Assembly (NCBI RefSeq): GCF_008000895.1
Contig: NZ_CP042823.1
Coordinates: forward strand, 5,788,501-5,852,500
Direction: 5' to 3'
DNA: 64,000 nucleotides
Source of the DNA: Methylobacterium sp. WL1
Lineage (GTDB): Bacteria; Pseudomonadota; Alphaproteobacteria; Rhizobiales; Beijerinckiaceae
Shown piece after piece: positions 9,583 to 18,096 of this stretch; position 1 is the stretch's first letter, and every line of letters starts with the position of its first letter. The translations under genes were made by a program, and so were the position numbers. Under the pieces are notes generated by a model. That model ran no database searches. It was not told the DNA's origin and saw only the letters and a list, made by a program, of their open reading frames with translations.

Positions 9583-11211
9583 CTACTCTTCTTGGATCCA
9601 GGTGCGCAGCACCTCGACGGTCTCGGCCGGGCTGGCCCGGACCATGTCGACGACCCGCTGCACCGTGTCGGCCTGGATCTGGCCGTTGATCTTCGCGAAC
9701 TCCATCAGCCGGGCGGTCGGGTTGTCCCGCTCGATCAGCGTGACCGCGGCGCCCGCGCCGGCCGCCGCCGCGGCGTCGCCGAGGCCGCTGGGCCCCGCGA
9801 GCGCCGGGGCGGCGCCCGGGACCGGCGCCAGCACCTGCCGGACCAGCGGCCGCACCACCGTGAGCAGGACGATCAGCGTCAGGAGCGCCAGCACGGAGAG
9901 TTCGGCCATGCGCAGCACGTCCTCCTTGGTCGGTGCCAGCAGCGACTGGATCAGGGTCGGCTCGCTGAATTGCGGCAGGCTCGGCGCCTCGGCGAAGCGC
10001 AGGTTCACCACCTCGATCTGGTCGCCGCGCGCCTTGTCGAAGCCGACCGCGCTGCGCACCAGGGCGGTGATCCGCTCGATCTCGGCCGGCGGGCGCGGCG
10101 TGTAGGTCTGCTTGCCGTCGGGGGTGGTGGCGTAGATCCCGTCGACCACCACGGCGACCGACAGGCGCTTGACCCGGCCGCCCTCGGCGATCTCGGTCTT
10201 GGTGACCTTCGAGATCTCGTAGTTGGTGGTCTCTTCGTTCTTGTTGGTCGCGTCCTTCGGGGCGGGTGGCTTGTCGCCGCCGTTGGCGCCGGGCAGCTCG
10301 TTGCCCACCGTGACCTGCCCGTCGGCGTTGCCGGTGACGGCCGATTCTGTCCGCGTCTGGGCCGAGCGCACGACCCGGCTCTCCGGGTCGAAGGTCTCGG
10401 ACCGGCTCTCGATCCGGTTGAGGTCCAGCTCGGCGTTGACCTGGACCCGGGCCCGGCCGGGGCCGACGATGCCGGCGACGACATCCTCGATCTGGCCGCG
10501 CAGGCGCCGCTCCAGACCGAGCTGCCGGTCCTCGAAGCCGCTGGCGGCGTTGGCGTCGGCGTCCTTGGCGCCGTCGGCCAGGAGCCGGCCGCGCTCGTCG
10601 ACGATCGAGACCCGCTCGGGCTTCAGGCCCTCCACGGCGGAGGCTGCGAGGTGGCGGATCGCCCGCACCTGCCCGGCATCGAGTTCGCCCATCAGCTTCA
10701 GGACGATGGCCGCGCTCGGGTTCTCCCGGTCGCGCTCGAACAGGCGCCGCTCGGGCAGGACCAGGTGAACGCGGGCCGCCTGGACCCGGCCGATCGCCCG
10801 GATCGAGCGGGCGAGCTCGCCTTCGAGCGCCCGCAGGTGGTTCACGTTCTGGACGAAGTTGGTGGACGAGAACGCGTCGCCCTTGTCGAAGATCTCGTAG
10901 CCGACGCCGCCCTGGACCGGCAGGCCCTTGCCGGCGAGGTCCATGCGCAGGCGGGCGAGGTCGCCCCGCGGCGCCATGATGGTCTGGCCGGTGTCGCCCT
11001 TCGACTCGTAGCGGATGCCGCGGCTGTCGAGCTCGCGAATCACCGCGGCGGAATCCTGCATCGACAGGTCCGAGAACAGCACGCCCATATCGGGGCGCGA
11101 GACCCGCAGGATGATGAAGGCGAAGAAGCCGATGAGGGTCAGCGTCACGGCCGCCATGGCGGCGATCCGGGCCGGTCCAAGCTTCGAGACGAGATCGAGA
11201 ACCGGCTTCAC
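9583..11211 (-). CDS. fliF: FliF, flagellar MS-ring protein (GTG start)
   Basis: A 542-residue MS-ring protein. The first membrane helix is about 18-42, followed by the YscJ-like ring domain with LFSDLSMQDSAAVIRELD and RLRMDLAGKGLPVQGGVGYE. The second conserved block has ARVHLVLPERRLFERDRENP. The second helix near 440-460 is followed by a short cytoplasmic tail that binds FliG. The start is GTG at 11211 because the sequence there (MKPVLDLVSKLG) matches related FliF proteins. A CtrA-like box lies 72-86 nt upstream. It is the first gene of the fliF-fliG-fliH-fliN-flbD operon. Confidence 0.95.
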   Translation of the reverse strand: MKPVLDLVSKLGPARIAAMAAVTLTLIGFFAFIILRVSRPDMGVLFSDLSMQDSAAVIRELDSRGIRYESKGDTGQTIMAPRGDLARLRMDLAGKGLPVQGGVGYEIFDKGDAFSSTNFVQNVNHLRALEGELARSIRAIGRVQAARVHLVLPERRLFERDRENPSAAIVLKLMGELDAGQVRAIRHLAASAVEGLKPERVSIVDERGRLLADGAKDADANAASGFEDRQLGLERRLRGQIEDVVAGIVGPGRARVQVNAELDLNRIESRSETFDPESRVVRSAQTRTESAVTGNADGQVTVGNELPGANGGDKPPAPKDATNKNEETTNYEISKVTKTEIAEGGRVKRLSVAVVVDGIYATTPDGKQTYTPRPPAEIERITALVRSAVGFDKARGDQIEVVNLRFAEAPSLPQFSEPTLIQSLLAPTKEDVLRMAELSVLALLTLIVLLTVVRPLVRQVLAPVPGAAPALAGPSGLGDAAAAAGAGAAVTLIERDNPTARLMEFAKINGQIQADTVQRVVDMVRASPAETVEVLRTWIQEE

Positions 11212-11282
11212 GGGATGGGTCGCTGCACTCTAACGCTGGCGGAACCCGACGGCCCGCCCGGCAGAAATTGCCCAGCCCGTGG

Positions 11283-11297
11283 TTAGCGAGGCGTTAA
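11283..11297. promoter_or_regulatory. Candidate CtrA box upstream of fliF
   Basis: Plus-strand TTAG-N7-TTAA (11283-11286 and 11294-11297), or TTAA-N7-CTAA reading toward fliF. This is one mismatch from the CtrA consensus TTAA-N7-TTAA and lies 72-86 nt before the fliF GTG. CtrA controls fliF in Caulobacter, and sciP, encoding a CtrA inhibitor, is the next gene. Confidence 0.5.
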
Positions 11298-11341
11298 TGC
11301 CGGGGCCCTCGGGGGCGCAAAGTTGGGTCCTGGAACGAAAC

Positions 11342-11372
11342 GAAGCCGCATCCGGAGTGCGGAGGCGGCTTC
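11342..11372 (-). terminator. Candidate terminator hairpin after sciP
   Basis: GAAGCCGC and GCGGCTTC arms enclose a shorter inner stem. The minus strand continues with GTTTCGTT, a weak T-rich tail. It lies 55-85 nt past the sciP stop and upstream of fliF, where it could separate the two transcription units. Confidence 0.4.
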
Positions 11373-11427
11373 GGAGGGGCGTTCTCACGGACCGGGCCCG
11401 GGGGCGCGGTCCATGTTCCGGCCGCTT

Positions 11428-11703
11428 TCAGTGCCGGTAATGCTGGATCCGGGTCGTCCGCAGCCCGGCGAGGCCGTGCTGGTCGATCGAGAACTGCCAG
11501 CTCAGAAATTCCTCGGTGGTCAAGGTGTAGCGCTTGCACGCCTCCTCGAGACTGAGGAGGCCACCGCGCACGGCGGCGACGACCTCTGCCTTGCGCCGGA
11601 TCACCCATCGACGGGTGCTCGGCGGCGGAAGATCCGCGATGGTCAGAGGACTGCCGTCGGGCCCGATCACGTATTTCACTCTCGGGCGGCTGGGTTCGGT
11701 CAT
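11428..11703 (-). CDS. sciP: SciP, small CtrA inhibitory protein (DUF1153)
   Basis: A 91-residue DUF1153 protein. The sequence from ATG 11703 shows the family core: RVKYVIGPDGSPLTIADLPP, then TRRWVIRRKAEVVAAVRGGL, LSLEEACKRYTLTTEEFLSW and LAGLRTTRIQHYR. In Caulobacter SciP binds CtrA-activated promoters and blocks transcription late in the cell cycle. A longer frame to 11805 exists but adds residues not found in the family. It lies between flgD and fliF within a flagellar block whose first promoter has a CtrA-like box, so it could feed back on its own neighbours. Confidence 0.9.
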   Translation of the reverse strand: MTEPSRPRVKYVIGPDGSPLTIADLPPPSTRRWVIRRKAEVVAAVRGGLLSLEEACKRYTLTTEEFLSWQFSIDQHGLAGLRTTRIQHYRH

Positions 11704-11748
11704 GATACGCTCTACACTCGACTGACCTGTCGAGCGTTGAAGGTACTT

Positions 11749-11771
11749 GCGCTCGCTTAAGAGATGTTGAA
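11749..11771 (-). promoter_or_regulatory. Element upstream of sciP: 13-bp motif overlapping a CtrA-like half pair
   Basis: Plus-strand 11749-11761 reads GCGCTCGCTTAAG, identical to 14181-14193 before fliK. It begins 46 nt before the sciP ATG. The same place shows TTAA-N7-TGAA (11757-11771), one mismatch from a CtrA box. No clear -35/-10 is visible. Confidence 0.45.
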
Positions 11772-11794
11772 GCGGATCACTCGGATATGATTCG

Positions 11795-12478
11795 TTAGGT
11801 GCCACTTGTGGACAACCCTATGCTTTGGACGCTGCTCAGCGGCACTTTCTGAGAGCCGATCATCAGGACCGGCGCCGCTCCGCTGAGGTCGACCGAGTCC
11901 ACGGTGCCGTTGAGCTGGGTGTCCACGGCGACATTCGCCCCGGTGGCGTCGGAGGCCGAGACCTTGATCGTGTAGGTCCCGTCCGGGGCGGTCAGGCCCG
12001 CCGACGTCTTGCCGTTCCAGCCATAGGTCTGGCTGCCCGCGGTGAGCGACGTGCTCTGCGAGGCCACGACGTTGTTCTTCGAATCCAGGATCGTGACCAC
12101 CGCCTTCGAGGCCGCCCGGGCGGGCGTCAGGGTCCAGGACGCGGCGCCGTTGGAGAGCTGGGAGCTGCTGCCGTCCGCCGTGATGCTCTTGCCGATATAG
12201 CTCGTCGCCGACGCGGAGCTCGCCGATTTCGAAGCGGTCAGGATGCTGTCGAGGCGATCATTGGATTTGAGCTGCTGCTCGACGCCGGCGAACTGCACCA
12301 GCTGCTGCGTGAACTGGTTTGTGTCCATTGGATCGAGCGGGTTCTGGTTCTTGAGCTGCGTGGTGAGCAGCGTCAGGAACTGCGTGAAGTTGCTGGCGAT
12401 CTCGCTGCCGTTGCCGCTCGCGCCGCTGCTCGACGCTGTGGATGACGTGTTGGTAACGTTGGATATCCCGGATGTCAT
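11795..12478 (-). CDS. flgD: FlgD, hook-cap (hook scaffolding) protein
   Basis: A 227-residue FlgD. FlgD caps the growing hook and directs assembly of FlgE. The N-terminal signature is FTQFLTLLTTQLKNQNPLDPMDTNQFTQQLVQFAGVEQQ, split here only for description: the conserved NQNPLDPMD core is at about residues 45-53. The C-terminal half contains the FlgD Ig-like and tudor folds with a GWNGKTSAGLTAPDGTYTIK segment. ATG 12478 has GGGAG 8 nt upstream and is preferred to the longer start at 12523. It lies 91 bp after fliK, in the same orientation. Confidence 0.95.
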   Translation of the reverse strand: MTSGISNVTNTSSTASSSGASGNGSEIASNFTQFLTLLTTQLKNQNPLDPMDTNQFTQQLVQFAGVEQQLKSNDRLDSILTASKSASSASATSYIGKSITADGSSSQLSNGAASWTLTPARAASKAVVTILDSKNNVVASQSTSLTAGSQTYGWNGKTSAGLTAPDGTYTIKVSASDATGANVAVDTQLNGTVDSVDLSGAAPVLMIGSQKVPLSSVQSIGLSTSGT

Positions 12479-12568
12479 GCGGCTCGCTCCCGTGGCGCGT
12501 CGAGGCGAAACGCCGGGACGCATGATGGTTCGATGTCGAATCGCGAGGCGGCTTGATCGCGCATCGCG

Positions 12569-14134
12569 TCAGATTCGGATGTCGAGGCCGCCGTAGCCGC
12601 GCAGCCAGCGCGTCGGCGCAACCTCCTGGGGGGCGTCGGCGCGTTCCTGTCCCCAGGCGGCCGGGCCGCCCCTTGGGGCGTCGCCCTGGCCGCCGTTGGC
12701 GCCGCCCTGGGCGTTGCCGTCGCTGCGCAGCGACAGGCTGAGGCCGCCCCCCGAGGGATCGAGCCCGGTCTGGGACAGGGCCTGCTGCAGCTGGCCCGCA
12801 TCGCGCTGGAGCATGGCCAGCGTCTCCGGCCGCTCCACCACCAGGTGGGTCATGACCGTGCCCCGCGCCTTGTCGATTTCGAGCTTGACGTCGATCCGCC
12901 CCAGCTCGGCCGGGTCGAGCCGGATCTGGAACTCGCTCGACCCGGCGAGGGAGCGAAGCCCGATGGTCATCGGCACCTGCCCGAGCGGTACCGCCGGATC
13001 CAGCGGGGCTTGCACCTGGCTCGGGGCCGGCGCGGCGGCCTGCGTCGTCGCGTTCGACGATCCGGCCGCCTGGGGTGCAAGGAGGGATGCGTCCGGATTG
13101 CCATGGGCGGGGGCCGGGGCCTGCATGCCGGTAGCTTGACCGGTAGCTTGGCCGGCATCCGCCAGGGCGGTCAAAAAGTCCTGGCCGGCGGCCGCGCTCG
13201 AGGCCGCCTCCTTGCCCGCAGGATCGGCCGTGCCGGCTTTGACCGCTTCGACCGGGCTGGCGCCCTGAGCCGAGAGTTTCCCCAACGAAAGAGGACCGGC
13301 CTTGGGCCCGGAGACCGCGAGGTCGGGCTTTGCTCCAGCCGCGCCCGCGGCCTGCGTCGGCGCCGTCCCCGAACCGGCGAGCCCGGTACCGCCCGAGCCG
13401 ACGGCTCCGACGTCTTTGGCCCCGCCGTCCACCGCTGCGCCGCCGGCCACGAGCGGGGCCCCCTTCATTAAACCGGCCAGGAGAGCCGTCAGCGTTCCCG
13501 GCATGGCCGGGCTCGCCGATGGAGGCGCGGTCTGGGCCGACACGTCGCTCGGCGCCGGTTCGATCTGCGCCGTCTCGGCCGCGGCCGGATCGCCGGCTTT
13601 CGGGTCGGTCCCGGCTGTGGTGGCATCCGTCGCGCCGGGGGCCGCCTTTCGCGTCACTGCGTCGGAGGCTTGCTGCGCCCTCGGATCCGTGACCCGGCCG
13701 GCCCCGGCGGAGGCGGGATCCGACGGTTTGGCCGGCGCCTGTGTCGCGGTGCGGGTCGTCGCGGGCCGCGTATCCGCAGCTGCCGTCCTCTGAGTCTGCG
13801 CAGGTCGCTCGGGCGGCTTGGGAAGATTGGCGGGGCGGGCATCCGGTCGGGCGGCGGCGCGGGCCTTCGCGGTCTCGGCGGCATCCCGGACGCGTTCCGC
13901 GGCCGTGCGGGCCGCATCGGCCTGGCTGCGCTGGCTCTCGTCGCGGGTGCGAGCCGCCGTAGCGGCGTCCCGGGCCCGGGACGCGCTCAGAGCCGCGGCG
14001 AACCGATCCTGCGACGAGTCGCCGGCCCGGGCGGCGACGCCGGCCGCATCCCAGCCCGATCGCGGCGTGGCCGAAGAACGGGCGGACGGAATCCACCCGG
14101 TGACATCCAACCGATCCGTTGCACCGCTCGCCAT
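12569..14134 (-). CDS. fliK: FliK-like flagellar hook-length control protein
   Basis: A 521-residue protein with a long Ala/Pro/Thr-rich, probably disordered N-terminal region (about 1-370) and a C-terminal FliK/Flg_hook domain: FQIRLDPAELGRIDVKLEID, followed by a THLVVERPETLAMLQRDAGQ segment. This split is typical of FliK, which measures hook length and switches export specificity. ATG 14134 is preferred over 14176 because AGGGGAG lies about 6 nt upstream. The gene has its own -24/-12 promoter candidate. It heads the fliK-flgD-sciP group. Confidence 0.85.
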   Translation of the reverse strand: MASGATDRLDVTGWIPSARSSATPRSGWDAAGVAARAGDSSQDRFAAALSASRARDAATAARTRDESQRSQADAARTAAERVRDAAETAKARAAARPDARPANLPKPPERPAQTQRTAAADTRPATTRTATQAPAKPSDPASAGAGRVTDPRAQQASDAVTRKAAPGATDATTAGTDPKAGDPAAAETAQIEPAPSDVSAQTAPPSASPAMPGTLTALLAGLMKGAPLVAGGAAVDGGAKDVGAVGSGGTGLAGSGTAPTQAAGAAGAKPDLAVSGPKAGPLSLGKLSAQGASPVEAVKAGTADPAGKEAASSAAAGQDFLTALADAGQATGQATGMQAPAPAHGNPDASLLAPQAAGSSNATTQAAAPAPSQVQAPLDPAVPLGQVPMTIGLRSLAGSSEFQIRLDPAELGRIDVKLEIDKARGTVMTHLVVERPETLAMLQRDAGQLQQALSQTGLDPSGGGLSLSLRSDGNAQGGANGGQGDAPRGGPAAWGQERADAPQEVAPTRWLRGYGGLDIRI

Positions 14135-14159
14135 GCTGGGCTCCCCTCGTCGACGATCG

Positions 14160-14175
14160 AGCAAGGGCCAGGCCA
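14160..14175 (-). promoter_or_regulatory. Sigma-54 (-24/-12) promoter candidate for fliK
   Basis: The minus strand reads TGGCCTGGCCCTTGCT, with GG and GC separated by 10 nt as sigma-54 requires. It matches TGGC, the G at position 7 and TTGCT of the consensus. The -12 GC lies about 27 nt before the fliK ATG. flbD, a sigma-54 activator gene, is in the same block. Confidence 0.55.
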
Positions 14176-14180
14176 TCGGG

Positions 14181-14193
14181 GCGCTCGCTTAAG
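14181..14193 (-). promoter_or_regulatory. 13-bp element shared with the sciP upstream region
   Basis: Plus-strand GCGCTCGCTTAAG, identical to 11749-11761. It begins 47 nt before the fliK start (46 nt for sciP). It sits just upstream of the sigma-54 promoter candidate, so it may be an activator or repressor site. Confidence 0.45.
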
Positions 14194-14860
14194 TATCGGA
14201 ACGATAACGACTTTTATGTTCTGGTCCTGGGCGCGGGATTTTGCCTGGGTCCGAAAATGCCGCGCGCCCGGCAGCATTTGCCGGGTGGAGGTCACGCGGG
14301 CGCTGGGTATGGGCAGCGCGGAGAGACATCCGCGACTCCCGCCCGTCATAGCGGGCGTGGACGACCCCCATCGTCACCGCGGCGGCGTGACATGCCCCCG
14401 CTCCCCGTGCGGGCTACACGGGTTGGCCGATTCACTTCCTGAGGATCGAGACTCCATACCTGAGAACCCGCGTGGTCGTTCCGCGGCGCCGCATGCCAGC
14501 CCGAAAGCTAGAAATGCTTTTGGTGCAAGAGCTTGACAGGTCGGCGGCTCTGGATCCCTGGCTCCGCTGCGCGGCCCCGGGATGACGGCGCGTGGCGGCA
14601 TCGATCGAGCCGCAGCTCGGAGACCAAGACGGGGGAGGGACGGCCTACCCGATGCCCGGATCGGATGTCCTTCGAACCGCCGCTCCGCGAAAAGGCCGCC
14701 CGCACGGCCGCCGGCCGAGCGATCCACGCCCGGCACCGAGCGTGCGCAGATCATCGCGACCCAGTCCCGAAAACCCCACCCTGGAAAGCCGATCGGAGTC
14801 CCGCTATAGACAGGCCGTGCAGCCGAGACGCCTTCCAGCCGGCGGCGGCGGACCCCTGCG
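14194..14860. other. Long gene-free stretch between fliK and mnmA
   Basis: About 670 bp between two divergent genes. The first part is fairly AT-rich near 14200-14225. The middle has short inverted repeats (14340-14410). A REP-like palindrome lies at 14546-14585. Open frames here are Arg/Pro/Ser-rich and look like GC-driven noise. No tRNA or known riboswitch pattern was seen. Confidence 0.5.
14546..14585. repeat. REP-like imperfect palindrome
   Basis: GGATCCCTGGCTCCGC and GCGGCCCCGGGATGAC form imperfect arms around a TGC loop. The GGCCCCGGGATGAC arm is shared with the palindrome at 47403-47446, which suggests one dispersed family. Confidence 0.5.
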
Positions 14861-16015
14861 ATGAACGCCCTCGACCTTCCCAAGCCAGCCCACGAGACGC
14901 GCGTCGTCGTCGCCATGTCGGGCGGCGTCGATTCCTCCGTGGTTGCGGGGCTGCTGAAGCGGCAGGGCTTCGACGTGGTCGGGGTCACGCTCCAGCTCTA
15001 CGATCATGGCGCCGCGACCCATCGCAAGGGCGCGTGCTGCGCAGGCCAGGACATCAACGACGCCCGCGCGGCCGCCGAGCATCTCGGTATCCCGCATTAC
15101 GTCCTCGACTACGAGGACCGGTTCCGCGACGCGGTGATCGAGAAGTTCGCCGAGAGCTACCTCGCGGGCGAGACCCCGATCCCGTGCGTCGAGTGCAATC
15201 GCACCGTGAAGTTCCGCGATCTGCTCGGGCTGGCCAGGGACCTGAACGCCGACGCCCTGGCCACCGGGCATTACGTGGCGAGCCGGGCCCTGCCGGGGGG
15301 CGGCCGGGCGCTGCACCGCGCCCTCGATCCGGCCCGGGACCAGAGCTATTTCCTCTACGCCACCACGGCCGAGCAGCTGGATTTCCTGCGCTTTCCCTTG
15401 GGCGAGATGTCCAAGGCCGAGACCCGGGCGCTGGCCAAAGACCTCGGCCTGTCGCTGGCGGAGAAGCCCGACAGCCAGGACATCTGCTTCGTGCCGCAGG
15501 GCCGCTACAGCGACGTGATCGCCCGGCTGCGCCCGGATGCGGCTCGGCCCGGCGAAATCGTCGATCTCGGCGGCCTCGTGCTCGGGCAGCACGAGGGCAT
15601 CGTCCATTATACGGTCGGCCAGCGCCGGGGCCTCGGCCTGTCCGGCTCCGAGCCGCTCTACGTCGTGCGCCTGGAGCCGGACACCGCCCGGGTCGTGGTC
15701 GGCCCGCGCACCGCCCTGGCGACGACGCGCATCCGCCTCTCGGACCTGAACTGGCTGGGTGAGGGCCCGGCCGGCTCGGTTCACGACCTGCCGGTGGCGG
15801 TGCGCGTCCGCTCGACCCGGCCGCCGCGGCCGGCGACGCTCACCATCGCGCCGGACGGAACCGCCGAGGTGGTGCTGGCCGAGCCCGAGGACGGCGTCTC
15901 GCCGGGCCAGGCCTGCGCGCTCTACGGCGACGACGGCCCCCGGGCCCGTGTTCTGGGCGGCGGCACCATCCGCCGGGTCGATGCGTTGTCGGCCCGGCCC
16001 CGAGAAGCCGCCTGA
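14861..16015 (+). CDS. mnmA: MnmA, tRNA-specific 2-thiouridylase
   Basis: A 384-residue enzyme that installs sulfur at U34 of tRNA for Lys, Glu and Gln, taking sulfur from the IscS relay and using ATP. The PP-loop SGGVDSS is at about 20-26. The two catalytic Cys lie in [13 protein letters not shown] and [15 protein letters not shown]. The central [12 protein letters not shown] and the C-terminal [13 protein letters not shown] segments complete the family pattern. The length is typical. The next gene starts 25 bp after the stop, so they may be co-transcribed. Confidence 0.97.
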   Translation: MNALDLPKPAHETRVVVAMSGGVDSSVVAGLLKRQGFDVVGVTLQLYDHGAATHRKGACCAGQDINDARAAAEHLGIPHYVLDYEDRFRDAVIEKFAESYLAGETPIPCVECNRTVKFRDLLGLARDLNADALATGHYVASRALPGGGRALHRALDPARDQSYFLYATTAEQLDFLRFPLGEMSKAETRALAKDLGLSLAEKPDSQDICFVPQGRYSDVIARLRPDAARPGEIVDLGGLVLGQHEGIVHYTVGQRRGLGLSGSEPLYVVRLEPDTARVVVGPRTALATTRIRLSDLNWLGEGPAGSVHDLPVAVRVRSTRPPRPATLTIAPDGTAEVVLAEPEDGVSPGQACALYGDDGPRARVLGGGTIRRVDALSARPREAA

Positions 16016-16040
16016 TCTCAATCTCTGGATAATCCGAACG

Positions 16041-16694
16041 ATGCTGAGCGAGCCGCAGATGGCCGGGCCGAGCACGGCCCTGATGCGCAAGGCCTATGCC
16101 CGCTGGGCCCCCGTCTACGACGTGGTCTACGACAAGCTCACCGAGCCCGCGGCCCGCGCGGCCGTGGAGGCCGCGGCCGAGCACGGGCCGCGCATCCTGG
16201 AGGCCGGCGTCGGCACCGGGCTGGCGCTCGGCTACTACCCGAAGGCGAGCTTCGTCTGCGGGGTCGACCTCTCCGAGGACATGCTCAAGCGCGCCCGCGC
16301 CAAGGTGAAGCGCCGCAACCTGGCCCACGTGAAGGGCCTGCAGGTGATGGATGTCTGCCACCTCGGCTACGCCGATGCGAGCTTCGACGCGGTCGTGGCG
16401 CAGTTCCTGATCACCCTGGTCCCCGACCCCGAGGCCGCGATGTCGGAGTTCCTGCGGGTGGTCCGGCCCGGTGGCGGCATCGTGCTGGCCAACCACTTCG
16501 GCCAGAGCGACGGCCCGCTCGCCCGGGTCGAGGAGGTCGTGGCGCCGCTCTGCACCAAGATCGGCTGGTCGTCGGACTTCAAGGCGACCCGGATCGAGGC
16601 CTGGGCCCGGCGCAACGGCGTCGAGGTTCTGGGGCTGAAGCCGACCTTCCCGGGCGGGTTCTTCAAGATCCTGCGGATGCGCAAGCCCGGGTGA
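16041..16694 (+). CDS. pmtA: PmtA-like phosphatidylethanolamine N-methyltransferase (SAM-dependent)
   Basis: A 217-residue class I methyltransferase. The SAM-binding motif I is ILEAGVGTGLALGYYP, followed by CGVDLSEDMLKRARAK, a motif seen in the Rhodobacter/Sinorhizobium PmtA type. The N-terminal YARWAPVYDVVYDKL is also characteristic of that group. PmtA methylates phosphatidylethanolamine toward phosphatidylcholine, a known lipid of this bacterial group. A ubiquinone-type methyltransferase is the main alternative. The stop overlaps the GTG start of the next membrane-protein gene (GTGA), which supports one operon acting at the membrane. Confidence 0.7.
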   Translation: MLSEPQMAGPSTALMRKAYARWAPVYDVVYDKLTEPAARAAVEAAAEHGPRILEAGVGTGLALGYYPKASFVCGVDLSEDMLKRARAKVKRRNLAHVKGLQVMDVCHLGYADASFDAVVAQFLITLVPDPEAAMSEFLRVVRPGGGIVLANHFGQSDGPLARVEEVVAPLCTKIGWSSDFKATRIEAWARRNGVEVLGLKPTFPGGFFKILRMRKPG

Positions 16695-17473
16695 GCGACG
16701 TCGGGCTCGCGTCCGTCCCGGAGGGACGCTGGAAGCGGCTGCGACGGTGGCTGCCGCTGGCCCTGCTCCTGAGCATCTCGGCTGTCGTGCTGGTCTCGGG
16801 CGTCGCGCAACTCCTGAGCCTCGACCGGCTGCTCGCCTCGCGGGCGTGGCTGCATGCCTTCGTCGAGGCCGGGTACGTGCGCGCCGTCGTGGCGGCCTAC
16901 CTGGTCTACGTCGCCTCCGTGGTGGTCTCGGTGCCGGCCACGCTGTTCCTGACCATGATCTGCGGCTTCCTGTTCGGGATCGTCCCAGGGGCGCTCACGG
17001 CGGTCTGCGCGGCCACCACCGGGGCGGCGATCGTGTTCGCCATCGGCAAGGGACCCGGGGCCGATCTGCTGCGCCGGATGGGCGGGACGCGGCTGGCGGC
17101 ATTCACGGACGCGTTCCGGCGGGACGCCTTCGGGTACATCGCGGTGATGCGCCTGCTGCCGCTGTTCCCGTTCTGGATGACGAACCTCGCGCCCGCCGCC
17201 TGCGGGGTGAAGATGCGGGTCTTCGTGCTGGCGACCTTTTTGGGCCTGCTGCCCGGCGCCCTGGTCTACGCCACAACCGGCGCCGGGATCGAGGACGTGG
17301 TCGCAGCCCACGAGGCCGCCAAGGCCGCCTGCCTCGCCGCGGCGACCGCCGGTTGCGACGAGGCTCTGACCTTGAGGGCCCTGGTCACGCCCAAGATGGT
17401 GGCCGGGCTGGCGATGCTCGCCGTGTTCGCGCTCGGCAGCGTCCTGTTGAGCCGCCGGTTCCGGCGCGCCTGA
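16691..17473 (+). CDS. TVP38/TMEM64 (VTT/DedA-like) membrane protein
   Basis: A 260-residue membrane protein with about five to six hydrophobic segments. The family core is VSVPATLFLTMICGFLFGIV followed by GAIVFAIGKGPG, a paired helix and loop as in TVP38 proteins, and a later RLLPLFPFWMTNLAPA segment. Bacterial relatives are linked to lipid scrambling or ion/selenite traffic, but the role is unproven. Translation starts at GTG 16691, which overlaps the TGA of the methyltransferase. The coupling suggests a membrane-lipid function. Confidence 0.82.
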   Translation: MSDVGLASVPEGRWKRLRRWLPLALLLSISAVVLVSGVAQLLSLDRLLASRAWLHAFVEAGYVRAVVAAYLVYVASVVVSVPATLFLTMICGFLFGIVPGALTAVCAATTGAAIVFAIGKGPGADLLRRMGGTRLAAFTDAFRRDAFGYIAVMRLLPLFPFWMTNLAPAACGVKMRVFVLATFLGLLPGALVYATTGAGIEDVVAAHEAAKAACLAAATAGCDEALTLRALVTPKMVAGLAMLAVFALGSVLLSRRFRRA

Positions 17474-18096
17474 GCCCGGTGCGTCCGGCGCGGCATTCGG
17501 GTCTTGGGGCGCCAACCATCAAATGGATGCCGGTTCGGACCAAGAGCGCGCGTAACATCGAGGATGGGAACGGCTCTCGCGTGACTGAGTATCCGGTTAA
17601 AAATTTCTGTCCGCGCGCAAATTTATTCTTCACTCTGTGTGGCGCGAGGGTCTAATCGTGTGGCCTGGGCGTTCCGCGTGACGGCAGCCCCGTTCCGCCC
17701 CAGGACGGTCGCCGGAGATTGGCATTTTGGATTCTCATCTGGTCCAAGTTATTGATTAGGTAAGCTTTTTTGGGTCCTGGGCTTTGGGGCATCGGCGTTG
17801 CTGGCGTGGCGATCACCCGATCGCCGGCGGTGTTTTTGTGTTCCGGAGCTTACCGTATGGGCCGTCGCGCACGCGCGCGACACAGGCGCTGAGACGGTGG
17901 ACTTCTTTCGAGGTGCTCTAAGGTACATGCAACCTCGACCCTATCGTGCTCGTATAGTGCCCGCGGGAATGCCCCCTGTATTCCCTGCTTTGAAACGACG
18001 GCGTTACCCCATGTCCCGCGCGAAAGCCGGAAACGGCTCGAGCTCTCGCAATTGCCACCCCGCCCCCACCCGCCCGCGATGCCCGGTCGGAGCGTG
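17474..18096. other. Gene-free stretch before the histidine kinase gene
   Basis: About 620 bp, partly AT-rich (17585-17640 and 17720-17770). Short open frames here have no recognisable protein. A hairpin with a T run lies at 17808-17837. A promoter for the kinase gene may lie here, but I cannot assign elements. Confidence 0.45.
17808..17837 (+). terminator. Weak candidate terminator hairpin
   Basis: GGCGATC-ACCC-GATCGCC (17808-17825) is followed after seven bases by five T. It could end the mnmA-pmtA-TVP38 transcript, but the spacing before the T run is not ideal. Confidence 0.3.

Noticed and set aside
7915..11286. Plus-strand frame of 1,123 codons across the flagellar genes
   Set aside because: Antisense to fliH, fliG and fliF. 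High GC produces long stop-free antisense frames.
14194..14860. Possible tRNA or riboswitch upstream of mnmA
   Set aside because: No T-loop consensus, cloverleaf or known riboswitch core was found on either strand.
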